From positions 62,001 through 126,000 of the forward strand of contig NZ_JAERTY010000012.1 of the NCBI RefSeq assembly GCF_016746095.1: DNA of 64,000 nucleotides, in the 5' to 3' direction. Shown piece after piece: positions 9,165 through 17,133 of the stretch. Source of the stretch: Sphingobacterium faecale. Its GTDB lineage: Bacteria; Bacteroidota; Bacteroidia; Sphingobacteriales; Sphingobacteriaceae. The position numbers and the translations under genes are program-made. The first letter of the stretch is position 1; each line of letters opens with the position of its first letter. The notes under the pieces are model-generated. The model saw nothing but the letters and a program-made list of their open reading frames with translations. It was not told the origin of the DNA and searched no databases.

Positions 9165-10244
9165 ATGAAATCCTTATATCAATTTTTACTCGTTTCTACC
9201 ATCGTAGGTACAGTCACCGCATGTAATTCAACGCATAAAAAATCGGAATCGGACAAAGTGGAAGTACAGGCTACACCGCGGGGGGGCACTTTGGCGGATT
9301 TTAAGAAGATAAAAGGGGTGGACAATGTGCAGGAGGTGCCCTTTCAATTGTTTACCAAGCTGGACTCCGTCCATTTTTTTACAGCGCCCAGTGCGGATTC
9401 CACTTCCCTGAAGGTGCAGCGCCACGACCTGGATAATTATTATGGCTTTGAGGAGGTCGGTGACTTCTATGCGATACATTATAGCATCGGGAATAATATC
9501 TCCAATAGTATCGAGGCTTACGTCCTGAAATCGGAATTTACAGCTTCATTTGATCTGACGCTGAAAGGGGCAAAGCTGGATGAGATCAGAAGCAGTAACT
9601 ATAAAACTGTGGATGATTTTAAGAATAAGTCGTTTGATAAATATGGGACGATAGCCGAAGTATCGGAGCAGGAGTTTCTAAAAGCATCACAGCACAGGGT
9701 TGATGAAGTCCTGGTAAAGCATCCGGATGTCAAACTGAAGAACAATATCTGGACGTACACGGATAGAGACAGGGAGTATAGTATTACCCCGTATGAGAAT
9801 ACCTCGGAAGAAGAAGGTACTTTTTACAATGCATATATCGGCCAATCGAAGTTTATGGGGCTACAGGTATTTCACGAAAGTTCGGATGCTACAAATGAGA
9901 CTTACTACACGTTTTATGAGCCGCTGGCTGCGGTCAGGTATGATCTGTATGCCGCAGGTTATCCGCAGGTTCTCCCAGCCAGAAGCTGCCTGTCGTGGGT
10001 TACTTCCAACTCCAGTGTCGGTAGTGATTTTGTGATCAGCAGGTATGTGCCTCAGGAAAAGGGGCAGCAAGGCCTGTTGTATGTCAACTTTACCAATTTC
10101 AAAATAGCGGATGATGAAAAAGCATTCTGGGCAGATAAGAATACATATTATGCAGCGGTGTATCCGCTCAATTCGGCTCCTGCAAAAGGTAAGGTCCAAA
10201 AGATGGCTTTCGTAAAGATACAGGTCAAAGAGGAATTGTTTTAA
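9165..10244 (+). CDS. Lipoprotein of unknown function
   Basis: 359 aa from the ATG at 9165; the frame extends upstream to a TTG, but the ATG begins directly at a lipoprotein signal (MKSLYQFLLVSTIVGTVTAC), with the lipobox cysteine at residue 20. After a short polar linker the body is mixed alpha/beta with many aromatic residues and no later membrane segment. No catalytic motif is recognised. It stands after a terminator and before a convergent lipoprotein gene, so it is probably monocistronic. The function cannot be inferred. Confidence 0.7.
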   Translation: MKSLYQFLLVSTIVGTVTACNSTHKKSESDKVEVQATPRGGTLADFKKIKGVDNVQEVPFQLFTKLDSVHFFTAPSADSTSLKVQRHDLDNYYGFEEVGDFYAIHYSIGNNISNSIEAYVLKSEFTASFDLTLKGAKLDEIRSSNYKTVDDFKNKSFDKYGTIAEVSEQEFLKASQHRVDEVLVKHPDVKLKNNIWTYTDRDREYSITPYENTSEEEGTFYNAYIGQSKFMGLQVFHESSDATNETYYTFYEPLAAVRYDLYAAGYPQVLPARSCLSWVTSNSSVGSDFVISRYVPQEKGQQGLLYVNFTNFKIADDEKAFWADKNTYYAAVYPLNSAPAKGKVQKMAFVKIQVKEELF

Positions 10245-10407
10245 TCGGCGTATAATCTCCTAATGAAGTCCTTGCGGGAGGTGATTTTTTAAACAAACAC
10301 AGTGGAGTTTTAATGACAGTAGAAGTAAACGTCACCTCGGGAACCTTGTGGAGAGGTCTACAAACTGTACAGGGTTAAATAGTTTCTAGATAGTGCTATA
10401 CCTGGAA

Positions 10408-10998
10408 TTAATCTACAAACTCCGTTTTGCAGTAATCAATTTTATAACCGCCATTTTCAAGGACTAGGGTAACCTCATTCTGTGTTTTTATACCCTCGCC
10501 ATAATCGATAGATACACGGTAGACATTGTCTTTGAGTTTCGCAATATCCAGCTTTTTGAGTTCTCCCATATCGCCATTGCCTCTCCCGAACAACCACATT
10601 TCACGCTCTTCGATGGGATAGATTTTGGACCATTTGTCTTTATAGCGTTTCTCGGCAGCAGGATATTCTTCCTCAGTGAGGTTTGAAGGGCCGTAGAGTT
10701 CTCCTGATTCGGTGATGAATTCCTGGAATTGCTTGGTACACAGTATTTCTTCCACATTGTACGCAGGGAAGTATTTATCCGAGGTTTTGGTCTTGAAAAT
10801 GTTTTTCAGCCACTCTTGCCCCTCATCATGGGGGGTGTCAGGCGCTGCTTCTTTTTGAATTGCTTCAGGAGCGGATTCCTGATGGTTCGTAGCGGCTGTT
10901 GCAGAATCGACTGTTTTTTGCGTAGACTCGCTGTTTGTTTGACTGCAGGCACTTATCAAAAAAGCATATAAGCAGATCGGTAAAAATTTTATATACAT
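10408..10998 (-). CDS. Lipoprotein of unknown function
   Basis: 196 aa from the ATG at 10998; the frame continues 19 codons upstream but the signal peptide starts here (MYIKFLPICLYAFLISAC, lipobox LISAC). A low-complexity Ser/Thr/Ala/Glu linker follows to about residue 60, then a compact C-terminal domain with the pattern KLKDNVYRVSIDYGEG and VTLVLENGGYKIDYC near the end. The last part resembles the small beta-rich domains common in Bacteroidetes lipoproteins. Nothing links it to a pathway. Confidence 0.65.
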   Translation of the reverse strand: MYIKFLPICLYAFLISACSQTNSESTQKTVDSATAATNHQESAPEAIQKEAAPDTPHDEGQEWLKNIFKTKTSDKYFPAYNVEEILCTKQFQEFITESGELYGPSNLTEEEYPAAEKRYKDKWSKIYPIEEREMWLFGRGNGDMGELKKLDIAKLKDNVYRVSIDYGEGIKTQNEVTLVLENGGYKIDYCKTEFVD

Positions 10999-11330
10999 AC
11001 TATCTCTTTTGCTAGAATAGACTTCAATATTAAGAACAATTGGGGAAAAAGGCAATCCCTATTATAGATCACTGGTAAAAAACGGAATTATTTATTTGGG
11101 GCTGTATAAAAGTTTTCTTTAATTCACTGCAAACTGACCAACTCATAGACCCTGGGATTACGCTCTGAATATGATGTAAATTAATTGTCTGCCGGTTCGG
11201 AATTTTGCTTTATTTAATCCTAAGAAAACTTGTTCATCAGTGCAGTAATTGCTAGTTGTACTAAACAGATTGCTTCTTAATTTGTTATATATAGTACAGG
11301 AGCATATATATAAACACATAAGGAGATCGG
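10999..11330. other. Intergenic gap, 332 bp
   Basis: AT-rich spacer between two divergent genes. I see no convincing -7 box for either side. A purine-rich ribosome-binding sequence (AAGGAG at about 11321) sits just before the plus-strand ATG. No ORF above about 30 codons with coding character was found. Confidence 0.4.
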
Positions 11331-11633
11331 ATGAAAACTATATTTAACTATGAATCGGCTAGCGTAGCACTCAAAAAATTAAGTGAAAAAGGATATACAA
11401 TTGATTTCAATATCCATTTTGACCACCTGCTTGATCAGGCTGATACCTACATTATTGATTATCTGTACCGCTATGAGGGAGCGACAGATCCGGGGGATGA
11501 GTCTACCGTATATGGTATAAGGAATACGAGCACCGACGCTAAAGGAGTATTTGTGGCGGGAGATCTTGGGCAGATAGAAGGTAAGAAGCGTGATATTATA
11601 GTGAGTTTGGAGATGAGGTCGAGAAATAGCTGA
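11331..11633 (+). CDS. Small conserved Bacteroidetes protein (database name: phosphoribosylpyrophosphate synthetase)
   Basis: 100 aa. The arrangement 'ALKKLSEKGYTIDFN ... YRYEGATDPGDESTVYGI ... KGVFV' matches, as I recall it, a small Bacteroidetes family that databases often label phosphoribosylpyrophosphate synthetase. Real PRPP synthetases are about 310 aa and carry a PRPP-binding loop; neither feature is present, so the label is very doubtful. It is probably a single-domain cytoplasmic protein of unknown function. The AAGGAG ribosome-binding sequence supports the start. No operon partner: 194 bp separate it from rocD. Confidence 0.75.
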   Translation: MKTIFNYESASVALKKLSEKGYTIDFNIHFDHLLDQADTYIIDYLYRYEGATDPGDESTVYGIRNTSTDAKGVFVAGDLGQIEGKKRDIIVSLEMRSRNS

Positions 11634-11720
11634 TATCGGAGACATTCAGCCTTTATTTTTGAATAAAATCTTGTGAAATTCTATTTTTTACATACCTTTT
11701 ATTGAATTTGGTGTTTGATT

Positions 11721-11750
11721 TTTTGGTGCGCTAATATTTTTCTAGCTTTG
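11721..11750 (+). promoter_or_regulatory. Promoter of rocD
   Basis: A TTTTG (-33 element, 11721-11725) and a perfect TAGCTTTG (-7 TAnnTTTG, 11743-11750) are 17 bp apart. The transcript would begin about 70 nt before the rocD start codon. Confidence 0.55.
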
Positions 11751-11827
11751 AGAAAATAGTAATTTTATTTTCTGCTATGCGAGTATATACCGGCATAGCG
11801 GAAAAAGAAAAAAACAAGCGTAAACTT

Positions 11828-13069
11828 ATGAATCACAATTATCAGATTCCCCAAAAAACCGCTTCGTATATCGAGGTTGAAGAAAAACACGGAGCACACA
11901 ATTATCATCCTCTGCCTGTTGTTTTATCAAAGGGGCTCGGAGCTAAGGTATGGGATGTAGAAGGGAAAGAGTATTTTGATTTTTTGTCTGGATACTCGGC
12001 AGTAAACCAAGGACATTGCCATCCGGATATCATTAAAGCATTGACGGATCAGGCGCAGGAGTTGACATTGACTTCGCGTGCCTTTCACAGTGATAAAATG
12101 GCCGGATATACGAAATATATCACGGATTATTTTGGCTACGATAAGGTGCTTCCGATGAACACCGGGGTGGAAGCTGTAGAAACGGCATTAAAGCTAGCAC
12201 GTAAGTGGGGCTATGAGGTAAAAGGTGTAAAAGAAGACCAGGCTAAGATCATTACCGTAGAAGGAAACTTTCATGGCCGTACGATCAACGTAATCTCTTT
12301 CAGCACCGATGAGACCGCCAAAGGTGGATTCGGTCCCTTTGTATCGGGTTATGTGACAATTCCGTATAATGACCTGAATGCCTTGGAAGCTGCAGTCAAA
12401 GATCCTAATGTAGTAGCGCTATTGGTAGAACCTATACAAGGAGAAGCTGGCGTATATGTGCCTGACGCTGGTTATTTGTCATCTAGCTATAAAATCTGCA
12501 AAGACAATAATGTTTTATTTATAGCCGATGAGATACAGACAGGATTGGCCCGTACAGGTAAAATGCTGGCCTGTGATCATGAATCGGTTAGAGCAGATAT
12601 TTTGATACTCGGTAAAGCATTGAGTGGAGGTGTATTGCCGATATCTGCTGTGCTCGCCGATGATGAAATCATGCTCTGTATCAAAGCTGGAGAGCACGGA
12701 TCGACTTATGGTGGTAATCCGTTGGCCTGTGCGGTAGCTATAGCGGCACTGGAAGTGTTGAAAAATGAAAATCTGGCGGATAAGTCAGAACAATTGGGGC
12801 AGTTGTTCAGAACGGAACTGGAAAACCTAAACCATAAATATATTCAACAGGTACGTGGCAAAGGATTGTTAAATGCCGTGGTAATTAATCATGCTAATCC
12901 GGATGCGGCTCAGCATCTTTGTATCGAATTGATGAAAAATGGACTATTGGCTAAACCAACACACGGTGACAAAATCCGGTTTGCACCACCATTGGTAATT
13001 TCTGAAAGCCAGCTTTTTGAAGCGATTGAAATTATCAGGAAAAGTCTGGCGGTCTTGGATCAGATCTAA
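11828..13069 (+). CDS. rocD: Ornithine aminotransferase
   Basis: 413 aa, the usual length. It converts L-ornithine and 2-oxoglutarate to glutamate 5-semialdehyde and glutamate, linking arginine breakdown to proline synthesis; cytosolic, PLP-dependent. Class III aminotransferase signatures are complete: [17 protein letters not shown], the PLP N1-binding Asp in [14 protein letters not shown] (about D234), and the Schiff-base lysine in LGKALSGG (about K263). The N-terminal motif [18 protein letters not shown] is typical of ornithine rather than acetylornithine aminotransferases. The frame extends 17 codons upstream, but the ATG at 11828 matches the family N-terminus. It is monocistronic between its own promoter and terminator. 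Confidence 0.95.
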   Translation: MNHNYQIPQKTASYIEVEEKHGAHNYHPLPVVLSKGLGAKVWDVEGKEYFDFLSGYSAVNQGHCHPDIIKALTDQAQELTLTSRAFHSDKMAGYTKYITDYFGYDKVLPMNTGVEAVETALKLARKWGYEVKGVKEDQAKIITVEGNFHGRTINVISFSTDETAKGGFGPFVSGYVTIPYNDLNALEAAVKDPNVVALLVEPIQGEAGVYVPDAGYLSSSYKICKDNNVLFIADEIQTGLARTGKMLACDHESVRADILILGKALSGGVLPISAVLADDEIMLCIKAGEHGSTYGGNPLACAVAIAALEVLKNENLADKSEQLGQLFRTELENLNHKYIQQVRGKGLLNAVVINHANPDAAQHLCIELMKNGLLAKPTHGDKIRFAPPLVISESQLFEAIEIIRKSLAVLDQI

Positions 13070-13093
13070 GACGCCTATATGTATCGATCAATT

Positions 13094-13125
13094 AAAAGCC
13101 GTCTCTCTCCAAGAGATGGCTTTTT
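13094..13125 (+). terminator. Terminator after rocD
   Basis: AAAAGCCGTCTCT pairs with AGAGATGGCTTTT around a short loop (one G-T pair), followed by a T run ending at 13125. It is symmetric enough to serve also the convergent gene. Confidence 0.75.
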
Positions 13126-13236
13126 GTCTATAGTAGATATGCCAAAGGCCAACAGATGAGAATTAGAGCACGTTAGGTAAAAGCTAGGGGGCGATAGGTA
13201 TTTATTGATCAATGGTTCCAAATATTAACAATGCGC

Positions 13237-13809
13237 TTAGTCTCTGGCAATGAATACGGCGGCTACTGTAGATAGTATGCCGATCGATAATAGTAATTTG
13301 AGACCATTTCGGACAGATACCTGTGACGATCCCGATTGGGGCGTTCTCACATTCTTTTCCCTCATTTTATTAGTGGTTTTTAATGGCGGGATATATTCCT
13401 GCCTTTTTTCGTTTTCGGGATTTCCGTTTTTTATTATAGAACCAGCTAGGTAATTCTCACGCCATTGACGGTAAGGCCGCGGTTGGAAATCTATCAGTAT
13501 AGCAAGCATCTTGACGATATCCTCCGATGGATTGGATGTATACCCAAGGATATAGTTCCGCAGGGGCCTGAACTTGTCCAGATCATACCTCCGGATATGG
13601 GTGTCCAGCTCCGCATACTCTCCGCGGTACTTAAAAAAATGTACAAACGTATCTTGATCTTCCGGTGATAACCCTCCAGCCATAAGCAAGAGAAATAAAT
13701 TCCGCAAATCTCCAGGTGACGGTTTTTCCAACTCATCGTATGGAAGGGACCTGTCATTCTTTTTCATTAGGTATGCAGCCCTGACTGCTTCTTTAAATAT
13801 CTCGAACAT
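13237..13809 (-). CDS. Tail-anchored protein of unknown function, candidate regulon member
   Basis: Up to 190 aa. The N-terminal ~110 residues are soluble and helix-rich; a basic/polar linker (~125-165) leads to one C-terminal helix (LKLLLSIGILSTVAAVFIA) that ends four residues before the stop, so it is probably tail-anchored in the inner membrane with the N-terminus in the cytoplasm. No family recognised. Upstream, a perfect -7 box lies only 4 bp before the annotated ATG, so either the mRNA is leaderless or translation starts at the ATG at 13767 (residue 15, MKKNDRSLPYDE). The palindrome shared with the other flank of the two-component pair occupies the -33 position, so this gene is probably regulated by that system. 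Confidence 0.65.
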   Translation of the reverse strand: MFEIFKEAVRAAYLMKKNDRSLPYDELEKPSPGDLRNLFLLLMAGGLSPEDQDTFVHFFKYRGEYAELDTHIRRYDLDKFRPLRNYILGYTSNPSEDIVKMLAILIDFQPRPYRQWRENYLAGSIIKNGNPENEKRQEYIPPLKTTNKMREKNVRTPQSGSSQVSVRNGLKLLLSIGILSTVAAVFIARD

Positions 13810-13813
13810 ACAA

Positions 13814-13858
13814 CAAAGTTAAGCTCCTCCGTAGTCGGAATTTACGGAAACCCGTAAG
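13814..13858 (-). promoter_or_regulatory. Palindromic operator plus -7 box upstream of the tail-anchored protein gene
   Basis: Read on the minus strand: a palindrome TTACGGGTTTCCGTAA (within 13841-13858), a 19-bp spacer, then TAACTTTG (13821-13814), a perfect TAnnTTTG -7 box. The palindrome replaces the -33 element, as expected for an activator-dependent promoter. The same half-site (ACGG/CCGT with a 4-bp centre) and nearly the same spacing recur at 16873-16918, after the response regulator gene. Confidence 0.55.
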
Positions 13859-14223
13859 TAGATCGGTTTTTTAATAAGCCGCATCTGACCGGAATTTTTG
13901 GAAAATAAACAACCATCACGGAATAGTATTGGAAGTATTGGAAACATCGGAATCGTTTGTTTTTTAGTCGATTGCGTGGTTTATGTTTGCTTTAGTAAAT
14001 CACAATAGACAGGGTGTTGCTACTAGTGCAGACGAATGTTGTTGAGATTTTTAAAGGCATATAGCACGGGAAATTTAAACCGGATTGGGAAGCAGTTTTT
14101 GTCTCCCGTACTATATGTCACCACTTCCCAAAAAGTTCAGAAGGCCTTCTGAAGACAAACGTAGCAATCTCGTGCGTGGAGCATTGGACCTACCTGTTTT
14201 TAGACTTTTAAATTTTTTGACCT
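13859..14223. other. Intergenic gap, 365 bp
   Basis: It holds a possible promoter, TATGTTTG (13982-13989, perfect TAnnTTTG) with TTTG at 13956-13959, which would give the downstream peptide gene a leader of about 230 nt. It also holds the 18-bp palindrome listed separately. A frame from ATG 14114 stays open for 58 codons across the peptide gene start in another phase; I do not think it is coding. Confidence 0.35.
14136..14153. repeat. Perfect 18-bp palindrome
   Basis: TTCAGAAGGCCTTCTGAA is its own reverse complement. It lies about 70 bp before the 59-aa peptide gene in the possible leader. With no loop it is more likely a dimeric regulator site than an RNA hairpin. No second copy was noticed in the window. 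Confidence 0.4.
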
Positions 14224-14403
14224 ATGTGGCATTTAATTATCGCCTTGTTTATGGCGGGCAGCTTTTCTATGCAGTTAACAACTCAAGTTAAACAACCTAT
14301 TGAAGGAAATATAATAGTAAAGGGAGAACGACCCAAAGGTGGAGACAAAGGTGATATACGTCCCCCCATCCCTAAACCAAAAGGATTAAGATACACCGCT
14401 TAA
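14224..14403 (+). CDS. Small secreted peptide, 59 aa
   Basis: The ATG at 14224 opens a frame of 59 codons ending exactly where a strong terminator hairpin begins. The N-terminus MWHLIIALFMAGSFSMQ looks like a signal peptide; the remaining ~40 residues are hydrophilic and rich in Lys, Gly and Pro (KGERPKGGDKGDIRPPIPKP). There is no cysteine or known motif. It lies directly upstream of the TPR sensor kinase gene, a place where exported peptides that act as signals or accessory factors are sometimes found. Function unknown; the coding call rests on the signal peptide, the composition and the terminator directly at the stop. Confidence 0.5.
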   Translation: MWHLIIALFMAGSFSMQLTTQVKQPIEGNIIVKGERPKGGDKGDIRPPIPKPKGLRYTA

Positions 14404-14437
14404 AAATATAAGACGGCTGAATGCCGTCTTATATTTT
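14403..14437. terminator. Strong hairpin terminator between peptide gene and sensor kinase
   Basis: Perfect 15-bp arms (14403-14417 and 14423-14437; core AAGACGGC/GCCGTCTT) around the loop TGAAT, with flanking A and T runs, so it can work in both directions. It starts on the last base of the peptide stop codon. Only 25-35 bp remain before the kinase start, so the kinase is either transcribed by read-through or from a promoter inside the hairpin region. Confidence 0.8.
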
Positions 14438-14462
14438 ACTTTTTCGTAGATTAAGGGCATAA

Positions 14463-16181
14463 TTGAGTGCCTTGAGATCTATAAAGTTATTTTTGAATTT
14501 TATTTTGATTATTTTTTTTTCCTGTACGGCAAGTGAAAAGAGGGAAAAAAAAGTTGATGGAGCAAAGTTGGATCTCTCCGCACATTACCAGTGTGCCTTT
14601 GATTTTTTGGATGAAGGGAGGCTAGACAGTGCTTTTGCTACATTTGAAAAAATGAAGAATATCGCTGTAGAAGCCAAAGATAGTCTTAATGCCGCTAGCT
14701 GCCTTATCCAAATGGCGATTACACTCAACAATATAGGCGATTACCTGACTTCACAAGAGTTGTCGTTGGAAGCCCATTCATATCTCGATACGGCTAATGT
14801 CGATCACGCTCAATATCTGAGTTCAAATTATAATAACCTCGGTAATGTTACTGGGGAATTAAAAGAGGATGAAAGAGCCCTGCTCTTTTATGATCAAGCG
14901 ATTTATTATTCAGGAGACTCGACAAATACCAAAGTGGTTATGAATAATAAAGCCAGAACGCTGTCTGCTATTGGCAAAGAACACGAGGCTTTGGGTATAT
15001 ATGAGGAAATTTTGAAAAGTGAATACAAAAATACGCAAGGGTATGCCCGAGCGTTGACAAACTATGCTTTTCAAAAAGGAATAATAGATGAAAGTTATGA
15101 TCCTTTACCGGATATGCATAAAGCGTTGCAGACTCGGTTAACCCAAGGTGACGACTGGGGACTAAATTCAAGTTTGGCTTATTTGACTATCTTCTATGGC
15201 GATAAAAATCCAGATTCGGCTCTGTACTATGCGGAGAGAAGGCACGATATAGCGACAGCCTTAAATAGTGTCGACGATCGTCTCGATGCTTTAACACATT
15301 TGATTAAATTTAGCCCTGTAGAGAGATCAAAAGTGTATTTTAAAGACTATATAGCGCTGAATGATAGTATACAGCTTGTTCGGCTTAAAGCAAAAAATCA
15401 ATTTGCATTGATACGTTATGAAGTAGAGAAGAATAAAGCAGACAACCTCCGGCTTCAGAATGAAGTCAATGATAAAATGTATCGGATCAATATGCAGTAT
15501 CTACTCACTACTGCTATCGTCGTAGTATTTGCGCTGATCGGTGTTTTTAGTTTTTTCTGGTATAAGCGACGAAGGCAGCGTCTTGTTCTTGAAGCCAACA
15601 ACCGTATAAAAGCAAGCCAGTTAAAGACTTCCAGAAAAGTCCATGATGTGGTGGCTAATGGATTGTATCGGGTGATGACCGAGATCGAAAATAGAGAGGA
15701 CATCGATCGGGAAGGAATATTGGACCGCCTGGAGAATATGTATGAAAAGTCAAGAGATATTTCCTACGAAGTTGAAGACGCAATAGTAGCCAGCCGACAA
15801 TCGTACAGCGAATTGTTGGGAGAGATGCTGCATTCTTATGCAACAGAAAGCCGGCAGGTTATAATAGCTGGTAATGAAGCTGACATGTGGGATTCTATCG
15901 CAGCAAATGTTAAAGACGAAATTGGAAATGTGATTCAGGAGCTTATGGTCAACATGAGGAAACACAGCCAGGCAGACCGGGTAGTTCTACGCTTCGAACG
16001 CCAAGGAGATAGACTAAATATCTATTACATCGATAATGGCGTCGGTTTTTCGGATGATGTCTCCAAAGGGAACGGTTTAAATAATACGGGAACCCGTATG
16101 GAAAACATAAACGGTACTATTAAATTTGTCAGTGAGCGAGGAGGGGGACTGAAAGTACATATTTCAATTCCCATTCGCTGA
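14463..16181 (+). CDS. TPR-containing sensor histidine kinase
   Basis: Up to 572 aa. Start is TTG (14463, or 14472, which gives MRSIKLFLNFILIIFFSC); no ATG occurs near the N-terminus. The signal/lipobox-like segment ends IIFFSCTA. Residues ~35-310 are TPR-like helical repeats in the periplasm, a TM helix lies at ~348-370 (LLTTAIVVVFALIGVFSFFW), followed by a basic stop-transfer sequence. The kinase part has a divergent HisKA_3-like box (SRKVHDVVANGLYRV, His near residue 395) and a HATPase_c domain with VIQELMVNMRKHSQA (N box) and DNGVGF...GNGLNNTGTRM (G boxes). The NarL/LuxR-type response regulator follows after 13 bp. The signal sensed is unknown. Confidence 0.9.
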   Translation: MSALRSIKLFLNFILIIFFSCTASEKREKKVDGAKLDLSAHYQCAFDFLDEGRLDSAFATFEKMKNIAVEAKDSLNAASCLIQMAITLNNIGDYLTSQELSLEAHSYLDTANVDHAQYLSSNYNNLGNVTGELKEDERALLFYDQAIYYSGDSTNTKVVMNNKARTLSAIGKEHEALGIYEEILKSEYKNTQGYARALTNYAFQKGIIDESYDPLPDMHKALQTRLTQGDDWGLNSSLAYLTIFYGDKNPDSALYYAERRHDIATALNSVDDRLDALTHLIKFSPVERSKVYFKDYIALNDSIQLVRLKAKNQFALIRYEVEKNKADNLRLQNEVNDKMYRINMQYLLTTAIVVVFALIGVFSFFWYKRRRQRLVLEANNRIKASQLKTSRKVHDVVANGLYRVMTEIENREDIDREGILDRLENMYEKSRDISYEVEDAIVASRQSYSELLGEMLHSYATESRQVIIAGNEADMWDSIAANVKDEIGNVIQELMVNMRKHSQADRVVLRFERQGDRLNIYYIDNGVGFSDDVSKGNGLNNTGTRMENINGTIKFVSERGGGLKVHISIPIR

Positions 16182-16194
16182 AAAAATAATCTCT

Positions 16195-16860
16195 ATGTTT
16201 AGAAAAGTACTTATTGCAGAAGATCATGAAATAGCCAATATTTCTGTTCAGAAAACACTTCAGGAGGTTGGGATAATAGATACCAAATATGTCTATTACT
16301 GTGATGATGCGTTAAGCTGGGTACGTAACGCGCTGCGCGACGACGAACCTTATGATTTGTTGATTACCGACCTGTCGTTTGAGGATGATTATAACCAACA
16401 ACGGATTACGGGAGGCATAGAGTTGATCAAAGAGGTGAAGGCAGTGCAACCGGATATAAAAATTATGGTATTTTCAGCAGAGAATAGGGGGAATGTCATA
16501 GAACAGCTCTTTAGTAAGTATGGTATACACGGCTACGTCCGAAAAGCCAGAAGAGATGCCCAGCATCTAAAAGAGGCATTACAGGCTATCGCGGATGGAC
16601 GTAGCTATCAATCTTCTGACATCAAGCAGGCCATACGTAATCGAAATTCACACGATTTCAGCTCGCTGGATCTCAATATTGTATCATTGCTGGCAGAAGG
16701 CGTGTTGCAGAAAAACATTCCTCAGCATCTGCAGGAGCGTGATATCAGGCCATCAGGATTGAGTAGTATTGAGAAGCGGCTGTGTTTAATGAAGGATTTA
16801 CTGGGGTTCTCAAAGAACGAACAATTGGTCGCTTATTGTAAGGATATAGGGCTCATTTGA
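16195..16860 (+). CDS. Response regulator, REC plus divergent LuxR-type HTH
   Basis: 221 aa. The REC domain (1-~125) has the acidic pocket ED at 9-10, the phospho-acceptor Asp at about residue 59 (LLITDLSFEDD), Ser in VFSAENRG and Lys in GYVRKARRD. The C-terminal ~70 residues have a LuxR-like helix set (LNIVSLLAEGVLQKNIPQHL ... SSIEKRLCLMKDLLG), but the recognition region lacks the usual T-V-x-x-H pattern. It is 13 bp downstream of the sensor kinase gene. Inference: it binds the TTTACGG-N4-CCGTAAA palindromes found upstream of the tail-anchored protein gene and just after its own gene. Confidence 0.85.
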   Translation: MFRKVLIAEDHEIANISVQKTLQEVGIIDTKYVYYCDDALSWVRNALRDDEPYDLLITDLSFEDDYNQQRITGGIELIKEVKAVQPDIKIMVFSAENRGNVIEQLFSKYGIHGYVRKARRDAQHLKEALQAIADGRSYQSSDIKQAIRNRNSHDFSSLDLNIVSLLAEGVLQKNIPQHLQERDIRPSGLSSIEKRLCLMKDLLGFSKNEQLVAYCKDIGLI

Positions 16861-16872
16861 TAAAAAAATCAC

Positions 16873-16918
16873 TTTACGGTTTCCCGTAAACTTTTACTTA
16901 TTCTTCTGTTTACTTTTG
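16873..16918 (+). promoter_or_regulatory. Palindromic operator plus -7 box after the response regulator gene
   Basis: TTTACGGTTTCCCGTAAA (16873-16890; 7-bp perfect arms, 4-bp centre), a 20-bp spacer, then TACTTTTG (16911-16918), a perfect TAnnTTTG box. The architecture equals that at 13814-13858. It should start a transcript at about 16923 that enters a stretch with no annotated gene before 17436. Confidence 0.55.
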
Positions 16919-16993
16919 TGGGTGTAAGAAGGGGACATAATATAAACAGTATTATAGTGATCCAAGGCTTACATACAAACACAGCAGCTGGCC

Positions 16994-17062
16994 ATGAGCA
17001 TGTTCTTTGGTTCGAATATCATTTCCTTCTTAGTGAAGGAGCTATTACCAATTCCATCATAA
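16994..17062 (+). CDS. Possible 22-aa peptide in the operator-controlled transcript
   Basis: ATG-started frame of 22 codons, hydrophobic, with the core FFGSNIISFLVKELLPIP. It lies about 70 nt after the predicted transcription start. Its TAA overlaps the ATG of the next short frame (TAATG), an arrangement used for translational coupling. Too short for coding statistics, and no good ribosome-binding sequence precedes it. An alternative is that the transcript is a regulatory RNA. Confidence 0.2.
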   Translation: MSMFFGSNIISFLVKELLPIPS

Positions 17063-17133
17063 TGACGAAGAGAATCTGCGACCTGTTGACATATCACAAT
17101 GAAAGCTTCGGTGACCTAGAGCCGACATTGTAA
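17062..17133 (+). CDS. Possible 23-aa peptide coupled to the preceding frame
   Basis: ATG overlaps the preceding stop as TAATG. The product (MTKRICDLLTYHN, acidic C-terminus) is soluble with one cysteine. The same phase is open back to 16918, so this could also be the end of a 71-codon frame with a GTG start; that GTG overlaps the -7 box and cannot be the start of the predicted transcript. Speculative. Confidence 0.2.
   Translation: MTKRICDLLTYHNESFGDLEPTL

Noticed and set aside
14085-14291. A 68-codon frame starting with TTG (or ATG 14114), ending in AVNNSS
   Set aside because: It overlaps the 59-aa peptide in a different phase, has no plausible domain or signal, and ends without a terminator, while the other frame ends at one.
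16918-17133. A 71-codon plus-strand frame starting with GTG
   Set aside because: The GTG is the last base of a perfect -7 box, so it would not be in the predicted transcript. Only the last 23 codons were kept as a possible peptide.
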